Source of the DNA: Halomonas sp.
Lineage (GTDB): Bacteria > Pseudomonadota > Gammaproteobacteria > Pseudomonadales > Oleiphilaceae
Direction: 5' to 3'
Assembly (NCBI GenBank): GCA_007135745.1
Contig: SLIH01000041.1
Span: 1-8,170 of the forward strand
DNA length: 8,170 nucleotides
Shown here: positions 1 to 5,578 of the stretch, in pieces
Numbering within the stretch: the first letter of the stretch is position 1
Layout: every line of letters begins with the position of its first letter
The notes under the pieces: model-generated
What the model was told of the DNA's origin: nothing
Database searches by the model: none
What the model saw: the letters and a program-made list of their open reading frames with translations, nothing else
Translations under genes and position numbers: made by a program

Positions 1-405
1 CTCATCCCGGTTGTCCTGCTCCTGACGTTTTTCACCACTGATAATCAGGGTATCGCCTTCCACCTCCAGCTGGACGTCATCCCGATCGACGCCGGGAAGC
101 TCAAGGCTCAGTGTGTATCTGTCCTTGTCCTCCTTGATGTCGATCGAAGGCCTCAGGAAACCATCGGTGAAGGGCGTAGCAGGCATGGATGGCCATGCAG
201 AGGGCATGCCCATGCGGCGTGAAAAGTCCTCAAACATCCGGTTCATCTGGTCATGCATGGCCAGAATGGGATTGCTTTCCGGTCCCGGCGTTGCCGGGGT
301 ATTCAGATTTCGCTGAACGGGCACCTGCGAGCCGACCTGCTGACGCTTGTCCTGTTCCTGTTCGTTGCGGAACCAGTTCCAGGGAGAGAGTTTTTTCCAG
401 TCCAT
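1..405 (-). CDS. Small heat-shock protein, Hsp20/alpha-crystallin family (3' end outside window)
   Basis: ATP-independent cytoplasmic holdase that binds unfolding proteins. The first 135 residues are visible and the frame runs open off the window edge, so the end of the alpha-crystallin domain and the C-terminal I-x-I tail are missing. Residues 1-85 form a variable N-terminal arm with aromatic residues (DWKKLSPWNWF at 2-12) and a Met-rich stretch (MNRMFEDFSRRMGMP, 54-68). The alpha-crystallin domain starts near residue 86 (RPSIDIKEDKD) and shows the typical LELPGVDRDDV (101-111) followed by LEVEGDTLIISGEKR. The ATG at 405-403 is well supported: AGGAGGT (417-411) lies 5 nt upstream. A σ32-like promoter sits about 45 bp upstream. 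The gene is divergent from the cstA operon. Family assignment is secure, but the exact paralogue (IbpA-type or Hsp20 of another class) cannot be told. Confidence 0.93.
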   Translation of the reverse strand, partial: MDWKKLSPWNWFRNEQEQDKRQQVGSQVPVQRNLNTPATPGPESNPILAMHDQMNRMFEDFSRRMGMPSAWPSMPATPFTDGFLRPSIDIKEDKDRYTLSLELPGVDRDDVQLEVEGDTLIISGEKRQEQDNRDE

Positions 406-449
406 AAGGCACCTCCTGTTTAAACGATTAAGGTTACGTCTAACTGAGT

Positions 450-476
450 TGTGTGGGCGTGTCGGCGCTTTTCAAG
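450..476 (-). promoter_or_regulatory. σ32-like heat-shock promoter of the hsp20 gene
   Basis: On the minus strand CTTGAAA (476-470) is an exact match to the σ32 -35 core. After a 12-bp spacer comes CCCACACA (457-450), an approximate match to the σ32 -10 element (CCCCATNT). Transcription would start near 443, leaving a leader of about 40 nt with the AGGAGGT ribosome site. The position directly ahead of an Hsp20 gene makes this the natural reading. The -10 element is imperfect. Confidence 0.6.
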
Positions 477-490
477 CGGGGCGGAGGGAA

Positions 491-530
491 TTGAGTGGGG
501 TTCCTGTACAGCGCTATGAATTACCGGTAA
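491..530 (+). promoter_or_regulatory. Candidate σ70 promoter and palindromic operator ahead of cstA
   Basis: TTGAGT (491-496), an 18-bp spacer and TATGAA (515-520) each match the σ70 hexamers at 4 of 6 positions. Directly after the -10 lies a perfect 10-bp palindrome TTACCGGTAA (521-530), placed where a repressor would block the start site. No clear CRP site is visible, although CRP controls E. coli cstA. The promoter match is modest and could be chance. Confidence 0.35.
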
Positions 531-587
531 GGTTCCGGGATTGTTCAGGAAATCAAAGAACCGACAATAGCAAAAGGGGGATGTCTC

Positions 588-2282
588 GTGACCAGCTGGC
601 TGTTGGCGCTGATCGCCTTTACGGTATTTGCACTGGGTTACCGTTTCTACTCCAAGTACCTGGCCGAGCGGATTTTCCGCCTGGATCCGAACTTCACCAC
701 GCCTGCCTACCGGTACGAAGACGGTGTTGATTTTGTGCCGACGAACAAGTTCGTACTCTGGGGCCATCATTTCACTTCCGTTGCTGGTGCGGCCCCCATT
801 ATAGGACCGGCGATTGCCATGATCTGGGGCTGGGGGCCGGCGCTGGTCTGGGTGTTGATTGGCACGGTCTTCATGGCTGGTATCCACGATTTCGGTACGC
901 TCTGGGCCTCGATCCGCAACCGGGGCCAGTCCATTGGCATGATTGCGCGCAATGTGATCGGACCCCGGGCGCTGACTCTCTTCCTGCTGATTATCTTCTT
1001 CCTGTTGTTGATGGTTAACGCCGTCTTCGCGGTTGCCATCGGTACGCTGTTTACGGCCTTCCCGGAAAGTGTGCTGCCGTACTGGCTGCAGATCCCCATC
1101 GCCATGGTCATCGGCTTCCTCGCTTACAAGCGCCAATTCCGGATACTGGTTCCGTCTTTGATCGGTCTGGGCCTGCTGTTGTCACTGGTCTATGCCGGCA
1201 CCCATGTGCCACTGTCCATGCCGGAAGAAGTGGGCGGGTACCCCTCCACAGCCTGGTGGGTGCTCATCATGCTGGCCTACGGGGCCATCGCCTCCCGCCT
1301 GCCGGTCTGGCTGCTGCTCCAGCCGCGGGATTTCATCAATGCCCATCTGCTGTTTGTCTGTCTTTTCCTGGTTTATCTGGGCGTTTTCGTGGGGCGGCCC
1401 GAGATTGTCGCGCCCATGTTCAACACCAATGTGCCGGCTGATGCGCCGCCCATACTGCCGCTGCTGTTCGTGACCATCGCCTGTGGCGCCATCTCCGGCT
1501 TTCACGGTCTGGTCAGCTCCGGGACCTCATCCAAACAGTTGAAGCGCGAGCCTGAGGCACGCTTCGTGGGTTATCTTGGTTCCACGGGTGAAGGGCTTCT
1601 GGCCGTGGCCGCAATCCTGGCCACGGCCGCCGGTTTCGCCACCTTCTCGGAGTGGAGTGAGCATTACGGAAGCTGGGCCGAGGCAAGCGGCAGCGGTATA
1701 GCGGCTTTTGTTCAGGGGGCAGGCAGCCACGTTCAGAATCTGGGCATCCCCGTCGTGGTAGCGACCACCTTCATGTCCATGATGGTGGTGGCATTCGCAG
1801 CCACTACACTGGATACCAGCATGCGCCTGCAGCGCTTTATTCTCGGCGAGATCGGGCGCCAGTATCGTATGCCGATTCTCGGCAACATCAACTTTGCCAC
1901 CGTGGTGGTCTTTCTCAGCTGTGCGGCGCTCGCCTTCTTTGCCGATCCCGACAACCCGGGTGCCGGAGGTATGGTTTTGTGGCCGTTGTTCGGAACCACG
2001 AACCAGCTCACCGCCGGGCTTTCCCTGTTGGTGCTGACGCTGATTCTCTGGCACCTGAAACGCAATTTCGTAGTGGCCCTGATCCCGTTCCTGTTTGTGG
2101 CCACCATGACGGCCTGGAGCATGGTGATCAATATCGGCAATTATCTGGCCGATGGTAATGCCATGCTGACCGTGATCGGGGGGCTCATTCTGGTGCTCAA
2201 TGTCTGGCTGATTCTGGAGGGGGTCAACGCCGTGCGTCACAAGCATAAGCCCAACGATCTGATCGAGAATGCCAATGGTTAG
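588..2282 (+). CDS. cstA: CstA-family carbon starvation protein (pyruvate/peptide transporter), short form
   Basis: Polytopic inner-membrane transporter; E. coli relatives CstA and BtsT (YjiY) take up pyruvate and have been linked to peptide uptake. The 564-residue protein is almost entirely hydrophobic helices. Family hallmarks are GHHFTSVAGAAPIIGPAIA (59-77), AGIHDFGTLWASIRNRGQSIG (97-117, quoted only to fix position), the SGFHGLVSSGTSSKQLKRE stretch (303-321), TTLDTSMRLQR (406-416) and LWPLFGTTNQLTAGLSL (464-480). At 564 aa it is well short of the roughly 700 aa of E. coli CstA/BtsT, so it belongs to the short form. The start is GTG at 588 with an AAGGGGG Shine-Dalgarno (574-580) 7 nt upstream; the ATG at 581 is in another frame. 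The stop overlaps the start of the next gene, so the three genes 588-3506 form one operon. Substrate is inferred from the family, not from the sequence. Confidence 0.93.
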   Translation: MTSWLLALIAFTVFALGYRFYSKYLAERIFRLDPNFTTPAYRYEDGVDFVPTNKFVLWGHHFTSVAGAAPIIGPAIAMIWGWGPALVWVLIGTVFMAGIHDFGTLWASIRNRGQSIGMIARNVIGPRALTLFLLIIFFLLLMVNAVFAVAIGTLFTAFPESVLPYWLQIPIAMVIGFLAYKRQFRILVPSLIGLGLLLSLVYAGTHVPLSMPEEVGGYPSTAWWVLIMLAYGAIASRLPVWLLLQPRDFINAHLLFVCLFLVYLGVFVGRPEIVAPMFNTNVPADAPPILPLLFVTIACGAISGFHGLVSSGTSSKQLKREPEARFVGYLGSTGEGLLAVAAILATAAGFATFSEWSEHYGSWAEASGSGIAAFVQGAGSHVQNLGIPVVVATTFMSMMVVAFAATTLDTSMRLQRFILGEIGRQYRMPILGNINFATVVVFLSCAALAFFADPDNPGAGGMVLWPLFGTTNQLTAGLSLLVLTLILWHLKRNFVVALIPFLFVATMTAWSMVINIGNYLADGNAMLTVIGGLILVLNVWLILEGVNAVRHKHKPNDLIENANG

Positions 2283-2535
2283 GCAGTGGCTCAGGCGCCT
2301 GCATGACTTCTACGATGAGGTCTATCAGGCGCCTTACCGGCGTATGGAACGGCGCGCCCGGCGCCGGCAGGAAGACATGTTCCGTCTGATGGTGATGTCT
2401 GAATCCCTGGGGGTGCCCAATCCGGTGTCCTTCTACACGCTTGAGCTGCTGCCTTTCATGCTCGAGGATTTCCATGACTGGCATCAGCGTATGGGCATGG
2501 AGCATTCCCCTCTGGAGGGCTTCCGTTGCTGTTAG
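2275..2535 (+). CDS. Small basic CC-terminal protein (cory-CC-star-like) of the cstA operon
   Basis: An 86-residue protein (88 if the ATG at 2269 is used). I favour 2275 because the only Shine-Dalgarno-like GAG lies 7 nt before it; both starts overlap the end of cstA, implying coupled translation. The N-terminal half is strongly basic and helical (RRMERRARRRQEDMFRLM), with Tyr/Phe-rich segments (DFYDEVYQAPYR; VSFYTLELLPFMLEDFHDWH), and it ends GFRCC-stop. There is no signal peptide and no clear transmembrane helix. From memory, NCBI uses the name cory-CC-star protein for such proteins next to CstA/ArsA genes; I cannot verify this here. The Arg-Cys-Cys end is shared, as I recall, with YbdD/YjiX, the small partners encoded after E. 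coli cstA and btsT. Most likely an accessory subunit of the transporter; its molecular function is unknown. Confidence 0.8.
   Translation: MVRQWLRRLHDFYDEVYQAPYRRMERRARRRQEDMFRLMVMSESLGVPNPVSFYTLELLPFMLEDFHDWHQRMGMEHSPLEGFRCC
2514..2519 (+). promoter_or_regulatory. Shine-Dalgarno GGAGGG for the ArsA-like gene, inside the upstream gene
   Basis: GGAGGG lies 6 nt before a TTG at 2526 and falls within the Leu-Glu-Gly codons just before the Phe-Arg-Cys-Cys end of the small upstream gene. Together with the 10-nt overlap of the two reading frames, it decides for the TTG start and implies translational coupling. Confidence 0.75.
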
Positions 2536-3506
2536 GCAAGCTGTTCGGCCGTCGCGCGCAGCCTGTGGACAGTGGCCCCGGTGCGCGCTTGAGCTTCTTC
2601 GGCGGCAAAGGCGGGGTAGGGAAGACCACCTGCGCCTCGGCCTTTGCGCTGCAGCTGGCGGAATCCGGTCAGCGTGTCCTTGTGATCTCTACGGATCCAG
2701 CCCATTCCCTGGGTGATCTTTGGCTGCAGAAGCTGGCTGCAGAGCCCCGCAGCTTGCTGGAGAACCTGGATGCTCTGGAACTCGATGCCGAGCAGGCGCT
2801 GGATCGCTACATGAGCGAGGTGCGGCGTAACCTGAGGGATCTGGCCAGCCCCGAAGTGCGCGAAGCCGCAGTTCGTCAGGCGGATCTCGCTGCCAGTTCG
2901 CCGGGTGCCGAAGAGGCTGCGCTGCTTGACGAGCTGGTCCGGCTCACGCTGGAAGAGCGCCAACGCTACGATCACCTGATCTTTGATACAGCCCCGACTG
3001 GCCATACCTTGCAGCTGCTGCAACTCCCGGAAGCCATGCGAAGCTGGACCGAAGGTCTTCTGGCGCGAAGAAAGGAATCCATGGACACTTCTCTTGCCGC
3101 CCGAGGGCAGCAGGACCCACCGGAGGATCGCGCCGCCAGCATCCTGGCGCGCCGGCGCGACCGATACGCCAGCATGCGCGACTGCCTGCTGGACCAGAAT
3201 CGTACCCGCTTTATTCCGGTACTGAATCCCGACAGGCTATCACTGGAGGAAACCCGGCGGATGGTGAAAACTCTGGGGGAAGTGGGGGTGCGTGTGGATA
3301 CCCTGATCGTCAACCGCGTACTGCCCGAGGAGGCAGACGGCAGCTTCGCCGCCCGGAGACGCAGCAACGAGGCGCAGCACCTCGAGGCGATAACACAGAC
3401 GTTTCCAGACTTGGAACAGATCCGTCTGCCCCTGGAAACCACCGACGTCAGCCGAGAGCAGGGCTTACAGCCCCTGGCGCAGCAGCTCGCCCGTCTTAAC
3501 GCTTGA
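2526..3506 (+). CDS. ArsA/Get3-family single-domain ATPase
   Basis: A 326-residue cytosolic P-loop ATPase of the ArsA/TRC40 class. It has a deviant Walker A with the signature lysine (GGKGGVGKTT, 26-35), the switch I motif STDPAHSLGD (55-64) and the family signature FDTAPTGHTLQLLQLPEAM (153-171). A C-terminal IVNRVLPE segment (nucleotide-base contact) precedes an LPLETTDV-type end. Only one ATPase domain is present, unlike the duplicated ArsA of arsenite pumps. I see no conserved Cys cluster for arsenite, and no arsB, arsR, arsC or arsD gene is nearby. The start is TTG at 2526, supported by GGAGGG 6 nt upstream; a GTG at codon 14 is less likely. It overlaps the CC-protein gene by 10 nt. Family assignment is certain. 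The role is inferred: energising, gating or membrane-targeting of the CstA complex is more plausible than arsenite export. Confidence 0.9.
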   Translation: MLLGKLFGRRAQPVDSGPGARLSFFGGKGGVGKTTCASAFALQLAESGQRVLVISTDPAHSLGDLWLQKLAAEPRSLLENLDALELDAEQALDRYMSEVRRNLRDLASPEVREAAVRQADLAASSPGAEEAALLDELVRLTLEERQRYDHLIFDTAPTGHTLQLLQLPEAMRSWTEGLLARRKESMDTSLAARGQQDPPEDRAASILARRRDRYASMRDCLLDQNRTRFIPVLNPDRLSLEETRRMVKTLGEVGVRVDTLIVNRVLPEEADGSFAARRRSNEAQHLEAITQTFPDLEQIRLPLETTDVSREQGLQPLAQQLARLNA

Positions 3507-3528
3507 CCTCTCGCAAAGACGCCAAGGG

Positions 3529-3592
3529 AAAAAAACAGTCACAGGTCACAAGTCGCAGGTCAAATCATCCCTGTAACTTGTAACCTGTAACT
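3529..3592 (-). terminator. Rho-independent terminator of the SCP2–alcohol dehydrogenase operon
   Basis: Arms 3537-3558 and 3571-3592 (22 bp, 18 identical pairs, 12-nt loop) form a hairpin. In the minus-strand transcript three of the four mismatches become G·U pairs, and the stem is followed after one base by seven U (3535-3529). It lies 12 nt past the stop of the alcohol dehydrogenase gene. On the plus strand no U-run follows, so it should terminate mainly the minus-strand operon; the arsA-like gene runs into it from the other side. Confidence 0.7.
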
Positions 3593-3595
3593 TGT
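3575..3595. repeat. Tandem heptad repeat (AACYTGT) x3
   Basis: Three abutting heptamers, AACTTGT, AACCTGT and AACTTGT. A related inverted set (GACTTGT, GACCTGT read on the minus strand) makes up the other arm of the terminator hairpin. A two-copy relative, AACTTGC, stands past the stop of the protease gene at 6726-6739. A further intergenic motif, GCAAAGACGCCAAG (3513-3526), resembles the GCAAAGACGCAAAG tracts I have seen between genes of various bacteria. Confidence 0.6.
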
Positions 3596-3603
3596 CACTC
3601 CTT

Positions 3604-4791
3604 TCAACCCCAGGCTTTTTCCAGCACCGCCCGCGCGTCCTTGAGCGTCACTTCCTTGGGATTGAACATAATGGAACCATCGTCCAGTGCTGCCTGTGCA
3701 ATGCGGTCGAGCTGGCTCTTTTCGACCTTGCCGGTTTCCTGCAGGGTGCGCGGCAGCTTGCAGTGGCGGTAGAGATCGTCGCGCAGTTTGCGGATGGTCG
3801 CGATGGACTCTTCCGCCCGCTGGGCCTTGGGTGTGATGGCATAGATTTCAGGGCCGGCCAGGTGCAGCAGCAGTTCGCTGAGCGGCTCACGGATCTTCTC
3901 GATGTTGTATTCCAGCACGTAGGGCAGGAACAGGCTCATGCACAGGCCATGGGGCAGATGGCAGATGGCGCCAAGCGAGTGCCCCAGGGCGTGCACCAGT
4001 CCCACCATGGAGTTGGTAAAGGCGATGCCGGCCATGGTTGAAGCCTGTGCCAGCTCCAGACGTTTGTCCGCGTCATTCGGATCTTCCATGACCTTCAGCA
4101 GGTTGTTGCTGATTTTCTTGATCGCCGCTGCGGCGTAGGCATCACTCAGCGGGTTCTTGGCCATGCAGGTGAAGGCCTCGACCGAGTGGGTCATGGCATC
4201 CATTGCGGTGGCCGCCGTGATGTGTGGCGGCAGGGTCAGGGTCATGCGCGGGTCGATGATGGCCGCGTCCGGAAGCATGAAGCTGGATTCAAAGGCCAGC
4301 TTGACCTCACGTTTGGTGTCGGCAATGACCGCAACGGATGTGACTTCGGAGCCCGTACCTGCTGTGGTCGGAATGGCAATGAAGGGCTTGAGCGGTCGTT
4401 TGATCACACCAGCGCCGGAGTACTTGGCGATGTCGGTGCCGCCTTCCGAGACCAGGATGTTCACGGCCTTGGCGGTATCAATAGGCGAGCCCCCGCCGAT
4501 GGCCAGGATGCCGTCGCACTTCTTGCTGCGGTATTCCTTGGCGATGGCCGTGACGGTCTCCTTGGAGGAGTCAGCGGGAACGTCGTCGAAGACGACCGAG
4601 ACGTCCAGCTCACCCTCCTCGCAGGCCCCAATAACGGTATCGAGCAGGCCGGCGGCGCGTACGCCTTTGTCGGTGATTACCATCGGACGCTTGCACCCCT
4701 GCGAGGTGAACTCGTAGGGAACGTGCTCAAGGGCGGCATTGCCGGCAATGACTTTGACCGGGCAGAAAAATTCGTAGTACTTGTTGCTCAT
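3604..4791 (-). CDS. Iron-containing (group III) alcohol dehydrogenase
   Basis: NAD(P)-dependent cytosolic oxidoreductase that interconverts alcohols and aldehydes at a bound Fe2+ (or Zn2+). At 395 aa it has normal family length. The N-terminal dinucleotide-binding domain carries GGGSPIDTAK (99-108) and PTTAGTGSEVT (141-151). The C-terminal all-helical domain supplies the metal ligands D198 and H202 (MDAMTHSVEAF) and H267 and H281 (GLVHALGHSLGAICHLPHG); these spacings match those of FucO. All four ligands are intact. The ATG at 4791 overlaps the TGA of the SCP2-like gene (ATGA) and has GAGGT 6 nt upstream, so the two are co-translated; a terminator follows. The N-terminus (SNKYYEFFCPVKVIAGN) reminds me of ErcA-type enzymes linked to alcohol oxidation in pseudomonads, but that is recollection only. 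Substrate is unknown; a lipid-derived or medium-chain alcohol would fit the neighbours. Confidence 0.93.
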   Translation of the reverse strand: MSNKYYEFFCPVKVIAGNAALEHVPYEFTSQGCKRPMVITDKGVRAAGLLDTVIGACEEGELDVSVVFDDVPADSSKETVTAIAKEYRSKKCDGILAIGGGSPIDTAKAVNILVSEGGTDIAKYSGAGVIKRPLKPFIAIPTTAGTGSEVTSVAVIADTKREVKLAFESSFMLPDAAIIDPRMTLTLPPHITAATAMDAMTHSVEAFTCMAKNPLSDAYAAAAIKKISNNLLKVMEDPNDADKRLELAQASTMAGIAFTNSMVGLVHALGHSLGAICHLPHGLCMSLFLPYVLEYNIEKIREPLSELLLHLAGPEIYAITPKAQRAEESIATIRKLRDDLYRHCKLPRTLQETGKVEKSQLDRIAQAALDDGSIMFNPKEVTLKDARAVLEKAWG

Positions 4792-5354
4792 GATGACCTC
4801 ACCGTGTCCACAAAATTGGTCGCGACCTTGAAATAGATCCGGGCGCCACTGATCAGTTTTTCCGGCAGCCCAAGGCTCGCCGGGTATTCCTTCACGGCTC
4901 GTTCAGCCAGAAGGCGAGGCAGAATAAAGGTTTCCAGGCGATTGAGTACGCGGGTCATGCGTGTGGCGTAACCCAGATCCCCGTCCACAAGCATGCGGGC
5001 ATTGGCAAACGCCTCGGCTGTTTTCTCCTGAAAAGACAGCACCAGGAAAGCGTGGTGCAGGTGCTTGAACTGAACACTGACGTCTGGCTTGCCCGTGGTT
5101 TCTCCCCCCAGATACTGAAGGGTGCCGTCGCGCTGTTTGCGCATCATAAGGCCCGGCCCGCTGGGCATGACTGTCATCTCAAAGAGAAAGCCGTCCGGAA
5201 GCACACTGACCTCCTTTCGGACGCTTTCATCCACCTGCGTGATGGCTTCCATGGCCCGACCGACGACGTCCATCATCAACTGGACATAATTCCGTTTGGC
5301 CTGTGAGGCCAGGGGTCGTAACCGTTGTACTGGCTTTAACCGTTCTATGATCAT
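4788..5354 (-). CDS. SCP2 sterol-binding-like protein
   Basis: A 188-residue soluble protein without a signal peptide. The centre resembles the SCP2 lipid-binding fold: FLFEMTVMPSG-type β-strands, then a KPDVSVQFKHLHHAFLVL segment and the AFANARMLVDGDLGYATRM segment, corresponding to the 'strand, helix, Gly-Asp' part of SCP2 domains. A C-terminal helical tail (LNRLETFILPRLLAERAVKEYP) follows. SCP2 domains bind sterols, acyl-CoA or quinone-like lipids in a hydrophobic tunnel. The start is uncertain: an AGGG lies 11 nt before the ATG at 5354 and 8 nt before an adjacent TTG (5357). An ATG at 5396 would add 14 residues but lacks a ribosome site, and extension to 5534 would run through the promoter palindrome. 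It is the first gene of the operon with the Fe-ADH (ATGA overlap), suggesting it presents or sequesters a hydrophobic substrate or product of that enzyme. Family assignment is by pattern, moderately sure. Confidence 0.75.
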   Translation of the reverse strand: MIIERLKPVQRLRPLASQAKRNYVQLMMDVVGRAMEAITQVDESVRKEVSVLPDGFLFEMTVMPSGPGLMMRKQRDGTLQYLGGETTGKPDVSVQFKHLHHAFLVLSFQEKTAEAFANARMLVDGDLGYATRMTRVLNRLETFILPRLLAERAVKEYPASLGLPEKLISGARIYFKVATNFVDTVRSS

Positions 5355-5441
5355 CAATTCGGTTTCCCTGGTTTGCAGCGGTTTCGATTGGGACATGCTA
5401 GGCTTGGCCGCACTTGTCCGGGTGCATCCGCATCTTTTATC

Positions 5442-5488
5442 ACAGGGGCGCGTCGCTGCACAGGGGTACCCCGGAGACGCGCCCGTGT
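5442..5488. promoter_or_regulatory. Nested hairpin in the leader of the SCP2–ADH operon
   Basis: Outer arms 5442-5454 and 5476-5488 match at 12 of 13 positions, with a GC-rich core GGGCGCGTC/GACGCGCCC that is perfect. Its loop holds a perfect palindrome GGGGTACCCC (5463-5472). A direct repeat CACAGGGG occurs at 5441-5448 and 5459-5466, so one copy could replace the other in an alternative fold. No T-run follows on either strand, so it is not a simple terminator. It would lie in the 5' leader of the minus-strand operon if transcription starts near 5500. Confidence 0.5.
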
Positions 5489-5505
5489 CTTGTACACCGA
5501 AGATG

Positions 5506-5540
5506 ATTTTTAGAGCTTTTGCTCTAAAAGTCAATAGAGC
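5506..5540 (-). promoter_or_regulatory. Candidate promoter with operator-like palindrome between the divergent genes
   Basis: A perfect inverted repeat TTTTAGAGC-TTTT-GCTCTAAAA (5508-5529) carries the half-site TAGAGC, which occurs a third time at 5535-5540. On the minus strand TTGACT (5534-5529, 5 of 6 to the σ70 -35) is followed after 16 bp by TAAAAA (5512-5507, 4 of 6). The palindrome thus fills the spacer, the usual place for a TetR- or GntR-type operator. No regulator gene is in the window. The same site could also control the divergent hydrolase gene. Confidence 0.5.
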
Positions 5541-5578
5541 GCCAATTTAATCGCGATCAGGAGGATTTGAAGTACGCG

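Noticed and set aside
347..730. Plus-strand frame containing the ATG at 581 as an alternative start for cstA
   Set aside because: It is in a different frame and leaves CstA without its N-terminus; GTG at 588 with AAGGGGG 7 nt upstream gives the correct protein.
420..1136. Minus-strand open frame (238 codons) spanning the hsp20–cstA gap
   Set aside because: Runs through both divergent promoter regions and lies opposite cstA; low-complexity polar translation and no ribosome site.
1527..2246. Long minus-strand open frame (239 codons) opposite cstA
   Set aside because: His/Gln/Gly-rich translation without a recognisable domain, antisense to a clear transmembrane protein; a shadow of GC-rich coding bias.
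2275..2535. Assigning the small gene directly as YbdD/YjiX (DUF466)
   Set aside because: Position and RCC tail fit, but the body of the protein does not match as I recall that family; kept as a separate family pending a profile search.
2526..3506. Part of an arsenic-resistance operon
   Set aside because: No ars partner genes, a single ATPase domain, and tight coupling to cstA instead.
3537..3592. CRISPR-like or attachment-site repeat
   Set aside because: The units are 7 bp and tandem without spacers, and the inverted layout with a T-run fits a terminator better.
4186..4836. Plus-strand open frame opposite the alcohol dehydrogenase
   Set aside because: Gly/Asp-rich shadow; the minus strand holds all Fe-ADH motifs and metal ligands.
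5355..5534. N-terminal extension of the SCP2-like gene to an ATG at 5534
   Set aside because: It would translate the nested hairpin and promoter palindrome, has an atypical Cys/Arg-rich sequence and no ribosome site.
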